A stretch of 64,000 bases of DNA from Streptomyces paludis (GCF_003344965.1 NZ_CP031194.1:3100001-3164000), one strand, 5' to 3'. Positions 34,619 to 42,630 are shown, numbered from the stretch's first letter. Made by a program: numbers and translations. Notes: generated by a model not told the origin, from the letters alone.

Positions 34619-36139
34619 ATGCAGACTGTAGTGATCTTGGACTGCTTCACCGTCGAGCCGAGCGGACTCGGCGTTCCGCCCTACCTGTCGACCTACGTCA
34701 GGAACGCCTGGTCAGCGCTGCGACGAGCGCGGCCGGAGGCGGACGTCCGGTACGTGACCATCGACGACGTCCGCTGGTGCCTGGTCGGCGGCAAGCCCAC
34801 CGTCGAACCGCCTCTGAGTGACCGGCTCACCTACTCGACCACCGTCAACCGTGACACAGCCATTCAGCTCCTGCGGGACGCCGAGATCGTGGTCGTCATC
34901 GCCGGGAACGCGGTCCCGTCCGTCCATCTACACGCCGTGAACGGGTCGTTCGAGGAGATCGCTCGCGCGCTCGCCTGCACGCGAGGTCGCCGGTACCTGC
35001 TCGGACCGTTGTCCACGTACGCCCTGGCCTCCCCCGTGGAGTACGCCGGGTTGTTCGACGCCGTCCACACCCACACAGTGACGTCCGGCGACCTTCTGCT
35101 CGGCAGTCGGCGGCCGGCCGACTACGAGCAGACGCGACGTGAGCGCGACTCGTTCACCGGCCTCGTCGAGCAGATGCCCTGGCGGCCGATCGCCGAACTG
35201 GAGCTGTACCGCGGCTGCACCCGCCGGAAGTTCTGCGACTTCTGCAACGAGCCGGCGAAGTCACCCCTCGTCGCCTTCCGCGAGGTCGAGGATGTCGTCA
35301 CCGAGGCTGCCCAGCTCTACGCGGCCGGCATCCGGAACTTCCGGCTCGGCCAGCAGACCTGCTTCTTCTCCTACCGCAACCGGGACGAGGACGCGATCCG
35401 CGCCCTGCTCGGCGGCATCCGCGAGCGCTGCCCCGAGTTGGAGGTGCTGCACATCGACAACGCGGATCCCCTCGCCGTGGCCGCACCCGTCGGTCTGCGC
35501 ATCGCGAAGCTGGTGGCGGGCTACTGCACCGAGGGCAACTGCGCGCCGATGGGTATCGAGAGCTTCGATCCGGTGGTCATCGAGCGCAACACGCTCACCT
35601 GCACGCCCGAGATCCTGACGCGTGCCGTCGAGCACGTGAACGAGGCGGGTGCCGCCCGTGGTCCGGGTGGTCTGCCGATGCTCCTCCCGGGCCTGAACCT
35701 GATCTACGGTCTGCCGGGCGAGACGCACGGCACCCACGTGGCGAACCTCCGGGGGCTGGCCGGGATTCTCGATGCCGGCCTGTTGTGTCACCGCACGAAC
35801 GTGCGCCTGGCGAGGGCCTTCCCCGGTACCCCGCTCGCCGCGCTCGGTGAGCGGGAGCCGCTGCCGTCGGCTGAGCACTTCCCGTCGTGGAAGGCGGACA
35901 TCGACTTCACCTGGGACCAGCCGATGAAGGAGCGGGTCTACCCGACCGGTCTGCGCGTGCCGGGCCTCCACTCCTACTTCATCGGCCAGGGCGGCACCTG
36001 GTGGCGGCGGCTGGGCTCATACTCCATCCAGATCGTCGAGCGTGACGCGGCGGTGCCGCGCGGTACTACCGGGGACCTGGTGGTCACCGGTCATGCGCCG
36101 CGCATGATCTACGGAGAACGTGTTGCATCCGCTTCCTGA
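34619..36139 (+). CDS. Radical SAM enzyme, first gene of the nucleoside-type cluster
   Basis: A 506-residue protein from ATG 34619, with GGAGGGAG close upstream. The N-terminal 160 residues have a Rossmann-like fold resembling B12-binding domains (VVILDCFTVEPSGLGVPPYL, AEIVVVIAGNAVPSVHLHA), but no clear DxHxxG cobalamin motif. The radical SAM domain begins ELYRGCTRRKFCDFCNEP: Cys at about 200, 206 and 209, spaced CX5CX2C instead of CX3CX2C. It continues with GIRNFRLGQQTCFF, SFDPVVIERNTLT and LNLIYGLPGETHGTH. Such enzymes make C-C or C-S bonds or rearrangements. It opens a run of seven tightly packed genes; the substrate is unknown. Confidence 0.8.
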   Translation: MQTVVILDCFTVEPSGLGVPPYLSTYVRNAWSALRRARPEADVRYVTIDDVRWCLVGGKPTVEPPLSDRLTYSTTVNRDTAIQLLRDAEIVVVIAGNAVPSVHLHAVNGSFEEIARALACTRGRRYLLGPLSTYALASPVEYAGLFDAVHTHTVTSGDLLLGSRRPADYEQTRRERDSFTGLVEQMPWRPIAELELYRGCTRRKFCDFCNEPAKSPLVAFREVEDVVTEAAQLYAAGIRNFRLGQQTCFFSYRNRDEDAIRALLGGIRERCPELEVLHIDNADPLAVAAPVGLRIAKLVAGYCTEGNCAPMGIESFDPVVIERNTLTCTPEILTRAVEHVNEAGAARGPGGLPMLLPGLNLIYGLPGETHGTHVANLRGLAGILDAGLLCHRTNVRLARAFPGTPLAALGEREPLPSAEHFPSWKADIDFTWDQPMKERVYPTGLRVPGLHSYFIGQGGTWWRRLGSYSIQIVERDAAVPRGTTGDLVVTGHAPRMIYGERVASAS

Positions 36140-36833
36140 CGGGACGCTCGCGACGTTGGCGGGCCTGGACGCGGCAGCGGCCCGTACCGTCCGCGTGGGG
36201 CTGCTGCTGCCCTGGGCCAACGTGGCCGTGGAGACCGAGTTGGCCCGCCTCGGCCTGCGCCGTACGGTCTTCCACCACGCGCGGCTCGTACCCGAGTCCA
36301 GGACGACGGCAATCGACGCCTCGTTCTGGCACGGGCTGCGTGCGGCATCGGCGCAGGCGCTGGACTCGTTGTCCCACGTTCCGCTCGACGCGGTGATACT
36401 GGCGTGCACGTCAGCGGGCTTCACCGGCGGTCCGCCGCTGCCGGGCGGCGTGTTCACCGCCTTCGACGCCCTTCTGCGGGCTCTCGTCGAGGCAGCCGTG
36501 ACGCGCGTGGCGCTGGTTACGCCCTATCCCGCCCCGGTGGCCGAAGCGGAAGCCGCAGCGCTCGCCGAGGCCGGCATCAAGGTGCTGGCTCATGCGAGCC
36601 TGGGCCTGACCGACGGCTATCCCGACGTCACCCCGGATCAAATCCTTGCTCTGGTGGGGCAACTGCCGGAGAACGCGGTCAGCTCCGCCGAGGCGGTGAT
36701 CCTTTCGTGCACCGGGTGGCACACCCTGCCGGTAATCACCGAGCTGGAGTACCGGATCGGGAAGCCCGTGTTCTCCTCCAATCTCGCCATGGCACTTCTC
36801 GCGGCCCGCGTCTGTGCTGGAGTCGGTTCATGA
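36120..36833 (+). CDS. Asp/Glu racemase-superfamily protein (maleate isomerase-like)
   Basis: A 237-residue protein. The two catalytic cysteines of the Asp/Glu racemase fold are present in ILACTSAGF (Cys96) and ILSCTGWHTLPVI (Cys197). The N-terminal LLLPWANVAVETELARL and VALVTPYPAPVAEAEA fit maleate isomerase or arylmalonate decarboxylase-like members rather than glutamate racemase. The GTG at 36120 lies 20 bases inside the radical SAM gene and the stop overlaps the next ATG, so it is a true operon member. It may isomerise, racemise or decarboxylate a small acid used by the pathway. Confidence 0.8.
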   Translation: MLHPLPDGTLATLAGLDAAAARTVRVGLLLPWANVAVETELARLGLRRTVFHHARLVPESRTTAIDASFWHGLRAASAQALDSLSHVPLDAVILACTSAGFTGGPPLPGGVFTAFDALLRALVEAAVTRVALVTPYPAPVAEAEAAALAEAGIKVLAHASLGLTDGYPDVTPDQILALVGQLPENAVSSAEAVILSCTGWHTLPVITELEYRIGKPVFSSNLAMALLAARVCAGVGS

Positions 36834-37654
36834 CGATCGAGCGTGTGAAGGCGAAGCCGCTGGAGATCCGGCGCGTCCACCGACTGGTCGCCCGCGCCGC
36901 CGGCCTGCCGGACGTACGGGCCGAGGTAGAGGCCAACCACGACGAGAACCGGTGGTGGCCGACATCGATCAGCGATCCGCGCGTACGGATGCTCGCCGCC
37001 GGCTGGTCCACACGGGTCTCCTATCGCATGGTGGAGACATACGCCGGAGTGATCGCCTCGGCGAATACTCATGGCTTCGACAGTCTCGCCCAGGCCACCG
37101 ACACAGAACTGATCGCGCTCGTACGCCCCATCGGCCTGCTGCAGACCCGGATCGACTATCTGCGCTCCCTCGCCGAACTTCTCCGCGGCTGGGACAAGGA
37201 GGGGACCGACCCGACAGCGGAATCGGCCGACTGCGACGCCTTGGTAAACGACTTCGCGGGGCGAGTACGAGGTGCCTCCTACAAGGTCGCCCAGTGCGCC
37301 CTGCTCACCGCTCGCGGGTATCACTGCGGCATCATCCCGGTGGATTCCGGCATGGTCACCAAGCTGGCGCCCGCCTTGGGCCTCGCCCTTCCGTCGGGGG
37401 CCGTGGCTCACGAACGTATGCGGCACGTCCTTGAGTCGGCCGTGCGCGCCCGCTCGGCCGAGTTCCGCTCCCTGGTCAACGACCATGAGTATCAGGTCAC
37501 CATCCCCGAGGGGGTGGATCCGACCTGGTGGGTGCACCTCGTCCTGATCTATTTCAAGCGCCTGTACCTCAACGGCCCGGCGCGACAGCTCTGCCGACGT
37601 CGGCCGGTCTGCACGAAGGTCGTCGACTGCGCGCACCGCACCCGCCGCGCCTGA
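36830..37654 (+). CDS. HhH-GPD (endonuclease III-like) protein
   Basis: A 274-residue protein from ATG 36830, overlapping the upstream stop by four bases. The core reads like the endonuclease III superfamily: VETYAGVIASANTHGFDSLAQATDTELIALVRPIGLLQTRIDYL, then CGIIPVDSGMVTKLAPALGLA, where VDSGM matches the catalytic Asp region (VDTHV). The C-terminus QLCRRRPVCTKVVDC may be an incomplete 4Fe-4S loop (only three Cys seen). Members of this superfamily include DNA glycosylases and the pyrophosphorylases that attach bulky groups to thymine in hypermodified phage DNA. Among nucleoside enzymes the latter is attractive but unproven. Confidence 0.6.
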   Translation: MTIERVKAKPLEIRRVHRLVARAAGLPDVRAEVEANHDENRWWPTSISDPRVRMLAAGWSTRVSYRMVETYAGVIASANTHGFDSLAQATDTELIALVRPIGLLQTRIDYLRSLAELLRGWDKEGTDPTAESADCDALVNDFAGRVRGASYKVAQCALLTARGYHCGIIPVDSGMVTKLAPALGLALPSGAVAHERMRHVLESAVRARSAEFRSLVNDHEYQVTIPEGVDPTWWVHLVLIYFKRLYLNGPARQLCRRRPVCTKVVDCAHRTRRA

Positions 37655-37670
37655 TCTCTTGGGGGAGTTC

Positions 37671-38489
37671 GTGGAACGGCTCGACGTGATCGGCAACATC
37701 AGCCGGGACCTGACCCGCTACCCCGACCATCGCGGCGGATCCCGGCTCGGCGGCGCGGCTCTGCTCCTGTCCTTGGCGACGACAAAGGCTGGCCGCCGGG
37801 CGGCCCCGGTCTCTGTTCTCGGAGACGACCTCGCTCACCTTCCCGAGGCGCCGGGGCTGGACACGCTCGACTGGTCCGCGCAGATCCAGGCCGTCGGCAT
37901 GTCCACCACCTTCGACCTGGAGTACGACCTGCAAGGCGAGCTGCTGGCGGTAGGCACGGACTACGGCGTGGCCGAGGGCCTGACCGCGCATGCGCTCAGG
38001 CACGTGGACCAGCACCCACGCGGCAGCTACCACGTCTGCTGCCGCCGCCCGCTGGACGTGGCCGCAGTCCTCGGCCGACTCACCAAGAACGCCGCCGACT
38101 TCAGTGTGGACTTCTTCCTGCCGAGCGCGGAAGCGATGATCCGCGCTGCCGCATCCTGGCTGCCGAGAGCAACCACCCTGTTCGTCAACACTGCCGAGTA
38201 CCGGCTTCTGAAGCAGGCGATCGACTGCGGCACCCTCCCGGAGATCGTCGTCACCGACGGCCCCCGGGCCGCAGTCGTTCGCCACTTCGGCCGCCAGGTC
38301 GCCTCCGCCATTCCACCACCGCATCTTCCGCGCGAGGTCTCCGGCGCCGGAGACACCCTGGCCGGAACCTTCCTGGCCCATCGCTCGCAGGGTGCGACAA
38401 CCGCCCAGGCTCTGGCCGAAGCAACAGCAGCCGCAGCCAGATACGTCGCGGCCCCGGCTCTGCCTATCCCCGCGCCCCGACGCGGCTGA
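37671..38489 (+). CDS. PfkB/ribokinase-family kinase
   Basis: About 272 residues. GTG 37671 is preferred because GGGGGAG lies just upstream; TTG 37659 is an alternative. The start VERLDVIGNISRDL and SRLGGAALLLSLA fit the N-terminal PfkB motif. VSGAGDTLAGTFLAHRSQG (about residues 221-239) is the second PfkB signature, with the catalytic Asp in GAGD. VVTDGPRAAVV resembles the ATP-binding strand. It probably phosphorylates a sugar or nucleoside. It is shorter than typical ribokinases (about 300 residues), with a compact lid. Confidence 0.8.
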   Translation: MERLDVIGNISRDLTRYPDHRGGSRLGGAALLLSLATTKAGRRAAPVSVLGDDLAHLPEAPGLDTLDWSAQIQAVGMSTTFDLEYDLQGELLAVGTDYGVAEGLTAHALRHVDQHPRGSYHVCCRRPLDVAAVLGRLTKNAADFSVDFFLPSAEAMIRAAASWLPRATTLFVNTAEYRLLKQAIDCGTLPEIVVTDGPRAAVVRHFGRQVASAIPPPHLPREVSGAGDTLAGTFLAHRSQGATTAQALAEATAAAARYVAAPALPIPAPRRG

Positions 38490-38513
38490 CCTACGACTTG
38501 GGGGCCCCTTCCG

Positions 38514-39467
38514 GTGTCCGTCTACGTAGCCCACCGGCTCTTCGCCGCGCACGACCGTGCTCTCGCCGCCGACCTCGCCGAGCGACTCGCCGCGAAAGTC
38601 GGTCCCGGCCGAGTCTTCCTGCCGTTCTGCGACACCGACGAAGAGGACCTGATAGCCGACGTCAAAGGGCGCCGCCTGTTCGAGCTGGACCGCGAACGCC
38701 TCGGCCGCCTCGACGCCATGGTCGCCATCCTGCACGGCCCGAGCCTCGACGACGGGGTCTGTATGGAGATGGGATACGCCGCTGCTTCGGGCGTCCCGGT
38801 CATCGTGCTCACGACCGACTTCCAGACCTACTCGCTGACCGAGGCCGGCCCACGCCTCGAATTCCCCGACCCCCTCGTCCAGGCCGTGGCCACACGCATC
38901 GTGCGCGTCACCAAGCTCGGACCGCCAACCCTGCCGTCGACTCCGCCCCAGTCCCGCTTCTCGGGCTTCCAGACGCGCAACGTGGCCCAGATGAACACGG
39001 CACTCGACGCGACCGTCGACGCACTGCTCGACCTCCCGGAACAGACCCCCCGCCCTCTGCGCTCGACTGCGGATCCCGGCACACCGGTGTACGTCGAGGC
39101 GTCGCCGTACGCGGCATGGGGACGTGATCACCTGGTCAAAGCCTGTACGGATGCCGGCCACACCATCGTGCTGCCCCAGCGCTTCACGGCGCCGGACCCG
39201 GTAGCAGGGGCCCTGGCCGACCTGACCGCGGTGTGCTCGGCCGCCCGACTGCTGGCCGACGTCTCCGGCCCGGAGACACCACCGGGAACCGCCCTGCTCA
39301 TCGGCGCGGCCGCGGCCAGCGGCGTACGGATCGCGGCCTTCCAGCCGCGCCCGACGTTCACCCACGCCCAAGGCCGCGAGCCCAACTGGCGCAACCTCAT
39401 GGTCCAGTACGCCACCGACGCTCACCTTGCCAACGGCGACGCCGTACGGTCCTGGCTGGCCGCATGA
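38514..39467 (+). CDS. Nucleoside 2-deoxyribosyltransferase-like protein
   Basis: A 317-residue protein from GTG 38514. SVYVAHRLFAAHDRALAADL and LDAMVAILHGPSLDDGVCMEMGYAAASGVPVIVLTTDF are the strand and catalytic-Glu regions of the nucleoside 2-deoxyribosyltransferase (NDT) fold; the Glu of CMEMGYA is the expected nucleophile. A second, degenerate half (VYVEASPYAAWGRDHL, ARLLADVSGPETPPGTALLIGAAAA) looks like a duplicated NDT unit, so this may be a two-domain fusion. NDTs cleave or exchange bases on (deoxy)nucleosides or their monophosphates. Confidence 0.8.
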   Translation: MSVYVAHRLFAAHDRALAADLAERLAAKVGPGRVFLPFCDTDEEDLIADVKGRRLFELDRERLGRLDAMVAILHGPSLDDGVCMEMGYAAASGVPVIVLTTDFQTYSLTEAGPRLEFPDPLVQAVATRIVRVTKLGPPTLPSTPPQSRFSGFQTRNVAQMNTALDATVDALLDLPEQTPRPLRSTADPGTPVYVEASPYAAWGRDHLVKACTDAGHTIVLPQRFTAPDPVAGALADLTAVCSAARLLADVSGPETPPGTALLIGAAAASGVRIAAFQPRPTFTHAQGREPNWRNLMVQYATDAHLANGDAVRSWLAA

Positions 39468-39964
39468 ACCTCGACGACATCGCCGGTGAGTACCGGACCG
39501 TGGTCCTGGAAGGCTGCGACGGAGTTGGCAAAAGCACGCTCGGCGCACACCTGTCGACGCACCACGGCTTCGCTGTGGTGCACTCCCCCAGGACTCCGGA
39601 CCACCTCGACCTGGCCGGCCGCTACCGGAGCATCCTCGCCGGGACCGGGCGGATCCTCTTCGACCGGTGCTTCATCAGCGAACTGGTCTACGGCCCCCTG
39701 CACCGGGGCCGTTCCCGGATCAACTGGAGCCAGGCGATCGACCTTGCCGAAAGCGTCATCGAGCGATCCGGCGTCCTCATCCACCTGACCGCGCCCCCGG
39801 CCGTCATCCGTCGGCGGCTTCTGTCGCGCGACGGCGAGGCGGTCAGCCTGGAGGAAATCTCCGCCCTGGTAGCGGGGTACAAACGGGTCTTCTCGACCCT
39901 CACCGACTACACCCGCGTGCTCACCCTCGACACCACGACCCTCGAACGTCCTTCGACAGGGTGA
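39464..39964 (+). CDS. dTMP-kinase-like P-loop kinase
   Basis: A 166-residue protein from ATG 39464, overlapping the upstream stop (ATGA). Walker A is VVLEGCDGVGKSTLGAHL. GRILFDRCFISELVYG resembles the DRY/H substrate-binding segment of thymidylate kinases, and VIRRRLLSRDGE the lid. It is shorter than cellular Tmk (about 200 residues); the main tmk is at 49517. It likely phosphorylates an unusual nucleotide, as similar small kinases do in phage modified-base pathways. Confidence 0.75.
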   Translation: MNLDDIAGEYRTVVLEGCDGVGKSTLGAHLSTHHGFAVVHSPRTPDHLDLAGRYRSILAGTGRILFDRCFISELVYGPLHRGRSRINWSQAIDLAESVIERSGVLIHLTAPPAVIRRRLLSRDGEAVSLEEISALVAGYKRVFSTLTDYTRVLTLDTTTLERPSTG

Positions 39965-40046
39965 GAGGGCCTGCCGAATCCAGCCCGTCGGCACACCGCT
40001 CCCGCTAGGCTCCGGGAGCACCTGCTGTACCGCCACTGGAGGAGTC

Positions 40047-40352
40047 TTGGAGATCGGGTCCGCCCAGAAACTCGCCTGGGAGAACAAGACCCTCAAGGGG
40101 TTCAACACCACCGACGTGGCCATGGAGTTCGGCCTCCTCACCGCCGAGGTAGGCGAAGCCTTCACCTCCTGGCGCAAGGGCCTGCCCGACCTCGGAGAGG
40201 AACTGGCCGACGTCTTCCTCTACCTGACGGCCCTGGCCGAGATGAACGGCGTGGACCTCGACTCCGAAGTCGCCCGGAAGATCGAAAAGAACACGCGACG
40301 TACGTACGAGCGAAACAAGCACGGAGCGCAGATCCGGACAAGCGACACGTAG
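40047..40352 (+). CDS. MazG-like nucleotide pyrophosphohydrolase
   Basis: A 101-residue all-alpha protein. GLLTAEVGEAFTSWRKG and LGEELADVFLYLTALAEMNGVDL give the ExxE...ExxD metal-binding pattern of the MazG/dUTPase-like superfamily. TTG 40047 is supported by GGAGGAG immediately upstream. MazG enzymes split (d)NTPs to monophosphates and pyrophosphate, removing unwanted nucleotides. It ends the seven-gene block after an 82-base gap. Confidence 0.85.
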   Translation: MEIGSAQKLAWENKTLKGFNTTDVAMEFGLLTAEVGEAFTSWRKGLPDLGEELADVFLYLTALAEMNGVDLDSEVARKIEKNTRRTYERNKHGAQIRTSDT

Positions 40353-40549
40353 GTCTTCCCGCTGACCGGCAGCTCGTGTGCCCGAGCGCTTCATTTGACG
40401 GATGAGCACGTGAGTTGGCGACCGAGACGTCCGGTGGCTCAGTCAATGATCAAGCGGTTCTGTGTGGCTGTGCCCCAAACTTGGTGAAGCTATTCGACGA
40501 TTCCGGGCGCCACATCGGTCTCCGGGGCCCACTCCGGAACGACTGCTGG

Positions 40550-41413
40550 TCATACAGCCGGCGGAGGTCCGGCTGGACCGGCCTGTTCGGCAGGCTGGTC
40601 CAGCTGCTGCTCACGACGCCGTTGCTCGTTGCGAAGCGCCTCAACGCGCTGGGTGAACTTGGCGAGGGCCTCGCCCTCCTGCTCCTCGGTGAACTGGCTG
40701 TATTCACCGATCCCGAGCATCACCGCATTCAGTTCCTCCTCGATGGCGTCAGCTGTCTGCCGCAGGAAGTAGCTACGCTCGCGGTACTTGTAGTAGCCGC
40801 TGAACGCGGACGCGAGGGTGATGCTGAACCCCAGAACCACAACGGACAATGTCTGCCAGTTCCAGTCCTGCTGGCTGAAAGAGGCGATCGTAGTCACTGC
40901 GGTCGATCCGATCATGATCAAGGACTGCAAGCTGTTATGGACGCGGCGGTAGTGGCGGCTCTCCCGCCCGTACTGAGCAAGGACCTCAGCCGTATCCTCG
41001 CGGTACATGCTGCGACGCTCCATCAGCCGTGGTTGTGCCCGCAGACTCCTCATACGCAGTTCTTCGCGCTTGGTGTCGAGGCTGTCCCGTAGTCGCGTCA
41101 AGCTGTACTCGTAGCGATCCGGTGGCACGTACTCAGTGCGGAAATCGAGCGGGTCAGCCCGGATGAGGTGATCCATACAGATCACTCCGACCGTGAGACC
41201 GCCGACGACCAGCACAGTGACGAGGAATCCTCTACCGGCCACAAGCACGGCATGGAAATCGGCGAACACGACGTTCCACGCGATGAGCGAGGGGATGCTC
41301 GCCAGGGTGACCAACAGAGAAGTGGCCAGAAGACGCACGCGTCTCCGCTTCCAGGCAACCTCGCGCTCCAGCTCCTGAACCGTCGTTCGTAACTCTTCGA
41401 TCTCAGGCACCAA
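40550..41413 (-). CDS. SLATT/DUF4231-like membrane protein
   Basis: A 287-residue protein with two pairs of membrane helices. The first is RLLATSLLVTLASIPSLIAW and FLVTVLVVGGLTVGVICM. The second is SLIMIGSTAVTTIAS and LSVVVLGFSITLASAFSGYY, flanked by coiled-coil helices. The C-terminal YYKYRERSYFLRQTADAIEEELNAVM is typical of SLATT/DUF4231. SLATT domains are proposed membrane effectors of nucleotide-triggered defence systems. It is convergent with the MazG gene, so it has its own promoter, but its place beside nucleotide enzymes is suggestive. Confidence 0.7.
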   Translation of the reverse strand: MVPEIEELRTTVQELEREVAWKRRRVRLLATSLLVTLASIPSLIAWNVVFADFHAVLVAGRGFLVTVLVVGGLTVGVICMDHLIRADPLDFRTEYVPPDRYEYSLTRLRDSLDTKREELRMRSLRAQPRLMERRSMYREDTAEVLAQYGRESRHYRRVHNSLQSLIMIGSTAVTTIASFSQQDWNWQTLSVVVLGFSITLASAFSGYYKYRERSYFLRQTADAIEEELNAVMLGIGEYSQFTEEQEGEALAKFTQRVEALRNEQRRREQQLDQPAEQAGPAGPPPAV

Positions 41414-41591
41414 CGCCCGCCCCCATAGTCAACTCCGAACGCGTACACGTCCGATGACTCCAAGTTATCCGCATCAGCTGATCACTCGGCCGTATCAACG
41501 GAAGATCGGTACGCGCTTGACCGGCCAACTGGGGTGCTCAGCCACACATCGTCGTACACATCAAGGTCAGCGCATTGCTCGGTTGACGCCT

Positions 41592-41879
41592 CTAGGCGGC
41601 AAGGCCGTGCCGCTCGCTTCTCTCGCCCCCCTGATCTCCACCCGCCTGCGGGCGCTCCAGGCCCAGCAACTTCAGCAGGTCAGCCGTCACCACCCGGTAG
41701 GCGTTACCGAGACGCAGCACCTTGACCGGGTACTGCCCCTGCTTGGCGAGTCCGTAACCCGTGGATCGGCCGATCATCAGCGCTCGGTTCGAGGTGTCGA
41801 GGTCGATCACGGCAGGGAGGGCAAGCAACTCGTCGCCCGTTAGCCCTCGCACTTCACGGGATGAGTTGGATGCCGCCAT
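41592..41879 (-). CDS. Excisionase-like helix-turn-helix protein
   Basis: A 95-residue protein from ATG 41879 with AGGAGGGC upstream. LPAVIDLDTSNRALMIGRSTGYGLAKQGQYPVKVLRLGNAYRVVTADLLKLLGL is the MerR/Xis-like wHTH used by excisionases and recombination directionality factors of integrative elements. It diverges from the XRE-integrase pair across a 91-base region with operator-like palindromes. Confidence 0.75.
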   Translation of the reverse strand: MAASNSSREVRGLTGDELLALPAVIDLDTSNRALMIGRSTGYGLAKQGQYPVKVLRLGNAYRVVTADLLKLLGLERPQAGGDQGGERSERHGLAA

Positions 41880-41909
41880 GGTGCCCTCCTGGAAACGTCG
41901 CATGCCGCA

Positions 41910-41930
41910 GTGACACCAAAGATGTATCAC
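41910..41930. promoter_or_regulatory. Operator-like inverted repeat 1
   Basis: GTGACAC and GTATCAC (six of seven complementary) separated by seven bases. It lies 30 bases upstream of the excisionase start and shares its half-site with the palindrome at 41963-41977. Confidence 0.45.
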
Positions 41931-41934
41931 TTAG

Positions 41935-41977
41935 TTGCAGCAGCGCTTTTTGCCTGCCTAAAGTGTCACCATGACAC
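41935..41977 (+). promoter_or_regulatory. Promoter and operator of a probably leaderless XRE gene
   Basis: TTGCAG (41935-41940) and TAAAGT (41959-41964) are 18 bases apart. Transcription would start about 7 bases after the -10, at or next to the ATG at 41971, so the mRNA is probably leaderless. A perfect palindrome, GTGTCACCATGACAC (41963-41977), overlaps the -10 and the start codon and is a likely autorepression site. Confidence 0.55.
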
Positions 41978-42630
41978 CTGATCAATGGTCGACAGCGTTC
42001 ACCGGTCGGATCGCCCAGCGCTTGCGGGACTCGCGCAAGGCCGCCGGCCTCACCATGGCCGAAGTCGCCCAGGGCTGTGCCGACCGCGGCTTGCCGGAGT
42101 TCACCGAGCACTCGGTGAAGAATCTGGAGTCCGGGCGCAAGACGAGCATCACCGTGGCGGATTTCGTCGTACTGGCCGACGTCCTGGGCGTCCCGCCTGT
42201 GACTCTCCTCTTCCCGCTCGGGTCTTCGGCCACGGTCGAGGTCCTCCCTGGCCGGGAAGTGTCCACCTGGGACGCGGTCGCGTGGTTCACCGGCGAATCG
42301 CCCTTGGACGAGCCCGCCCCCGAAGGCTCCGCACGGGACGTCCTCGACGTCTTCCGCCAGCACGGTGACCTGGTGGCTGCCGCGATGTACTCCTATGCCC
42401 TGGCCAGTGAGAGGCGACGGGCAGCCAGTACCACCCTGGACCGGACCCGACGAGCCGCCCTCCTACAGCGCGCCGAGGGCTACGAGGAGCACGCGTTCGA
42501 GGACTGCCAGGAACTGCGTGCGTTCCGTGGCCGGATGCGCCACCGCGATCTGGCACCCCCGGCCCTACCCGACGAACTGGCCTTCGTCGACCAGCCCGAA
42601 ACACCGGCACACGTGGAGGACAGCGAGTGA
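41971..42630 (+). CDS. XRE-family regulator of the integrase
   Basis: A 219-residue protein. The HTH is RIAQRLRDSRKAAGLTMAEVAQGC with SVKNLESGRKTSITVADFVVLADVLGVPPVTLLFP. The C-terminal 120 residues are helical and charged (YSYALASERRRAASTTLDRTRRAALL) without a known domain. The stop overlaps the integrase GTG by four bases, so it is translated together with the integrase, the usual layout in Streptomyces integrative elements. Confidence 0.85.
   Translation: MTPDQWSTAFTGRIAQRLRDSRKAAGLTMAEVAQGCADRGLPEFTEHSVKNLESGRKTSITVADFVVLADVLGVPPVTLLFPLGSSATVEVLPGREVSTWDAVAWFTGESPLDEPAPEGSARDVLDVFRQHGDLVAAAMYSYALASERRRAASTTLDRTRRAALLQRAEGYEEHAFEDCQELRAFRGRMRHRDLAPPALPDELAFVDQPETPAHVEDSE

Noticed and set aside
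36404..37654. A 416-codon version of the HhH-GPD gene starting at 36404
   Set aside because: The first 140 codons overlap the racemase-fold gene in another frame; the ATG at 36830 with ATGA overlap is the natural start.
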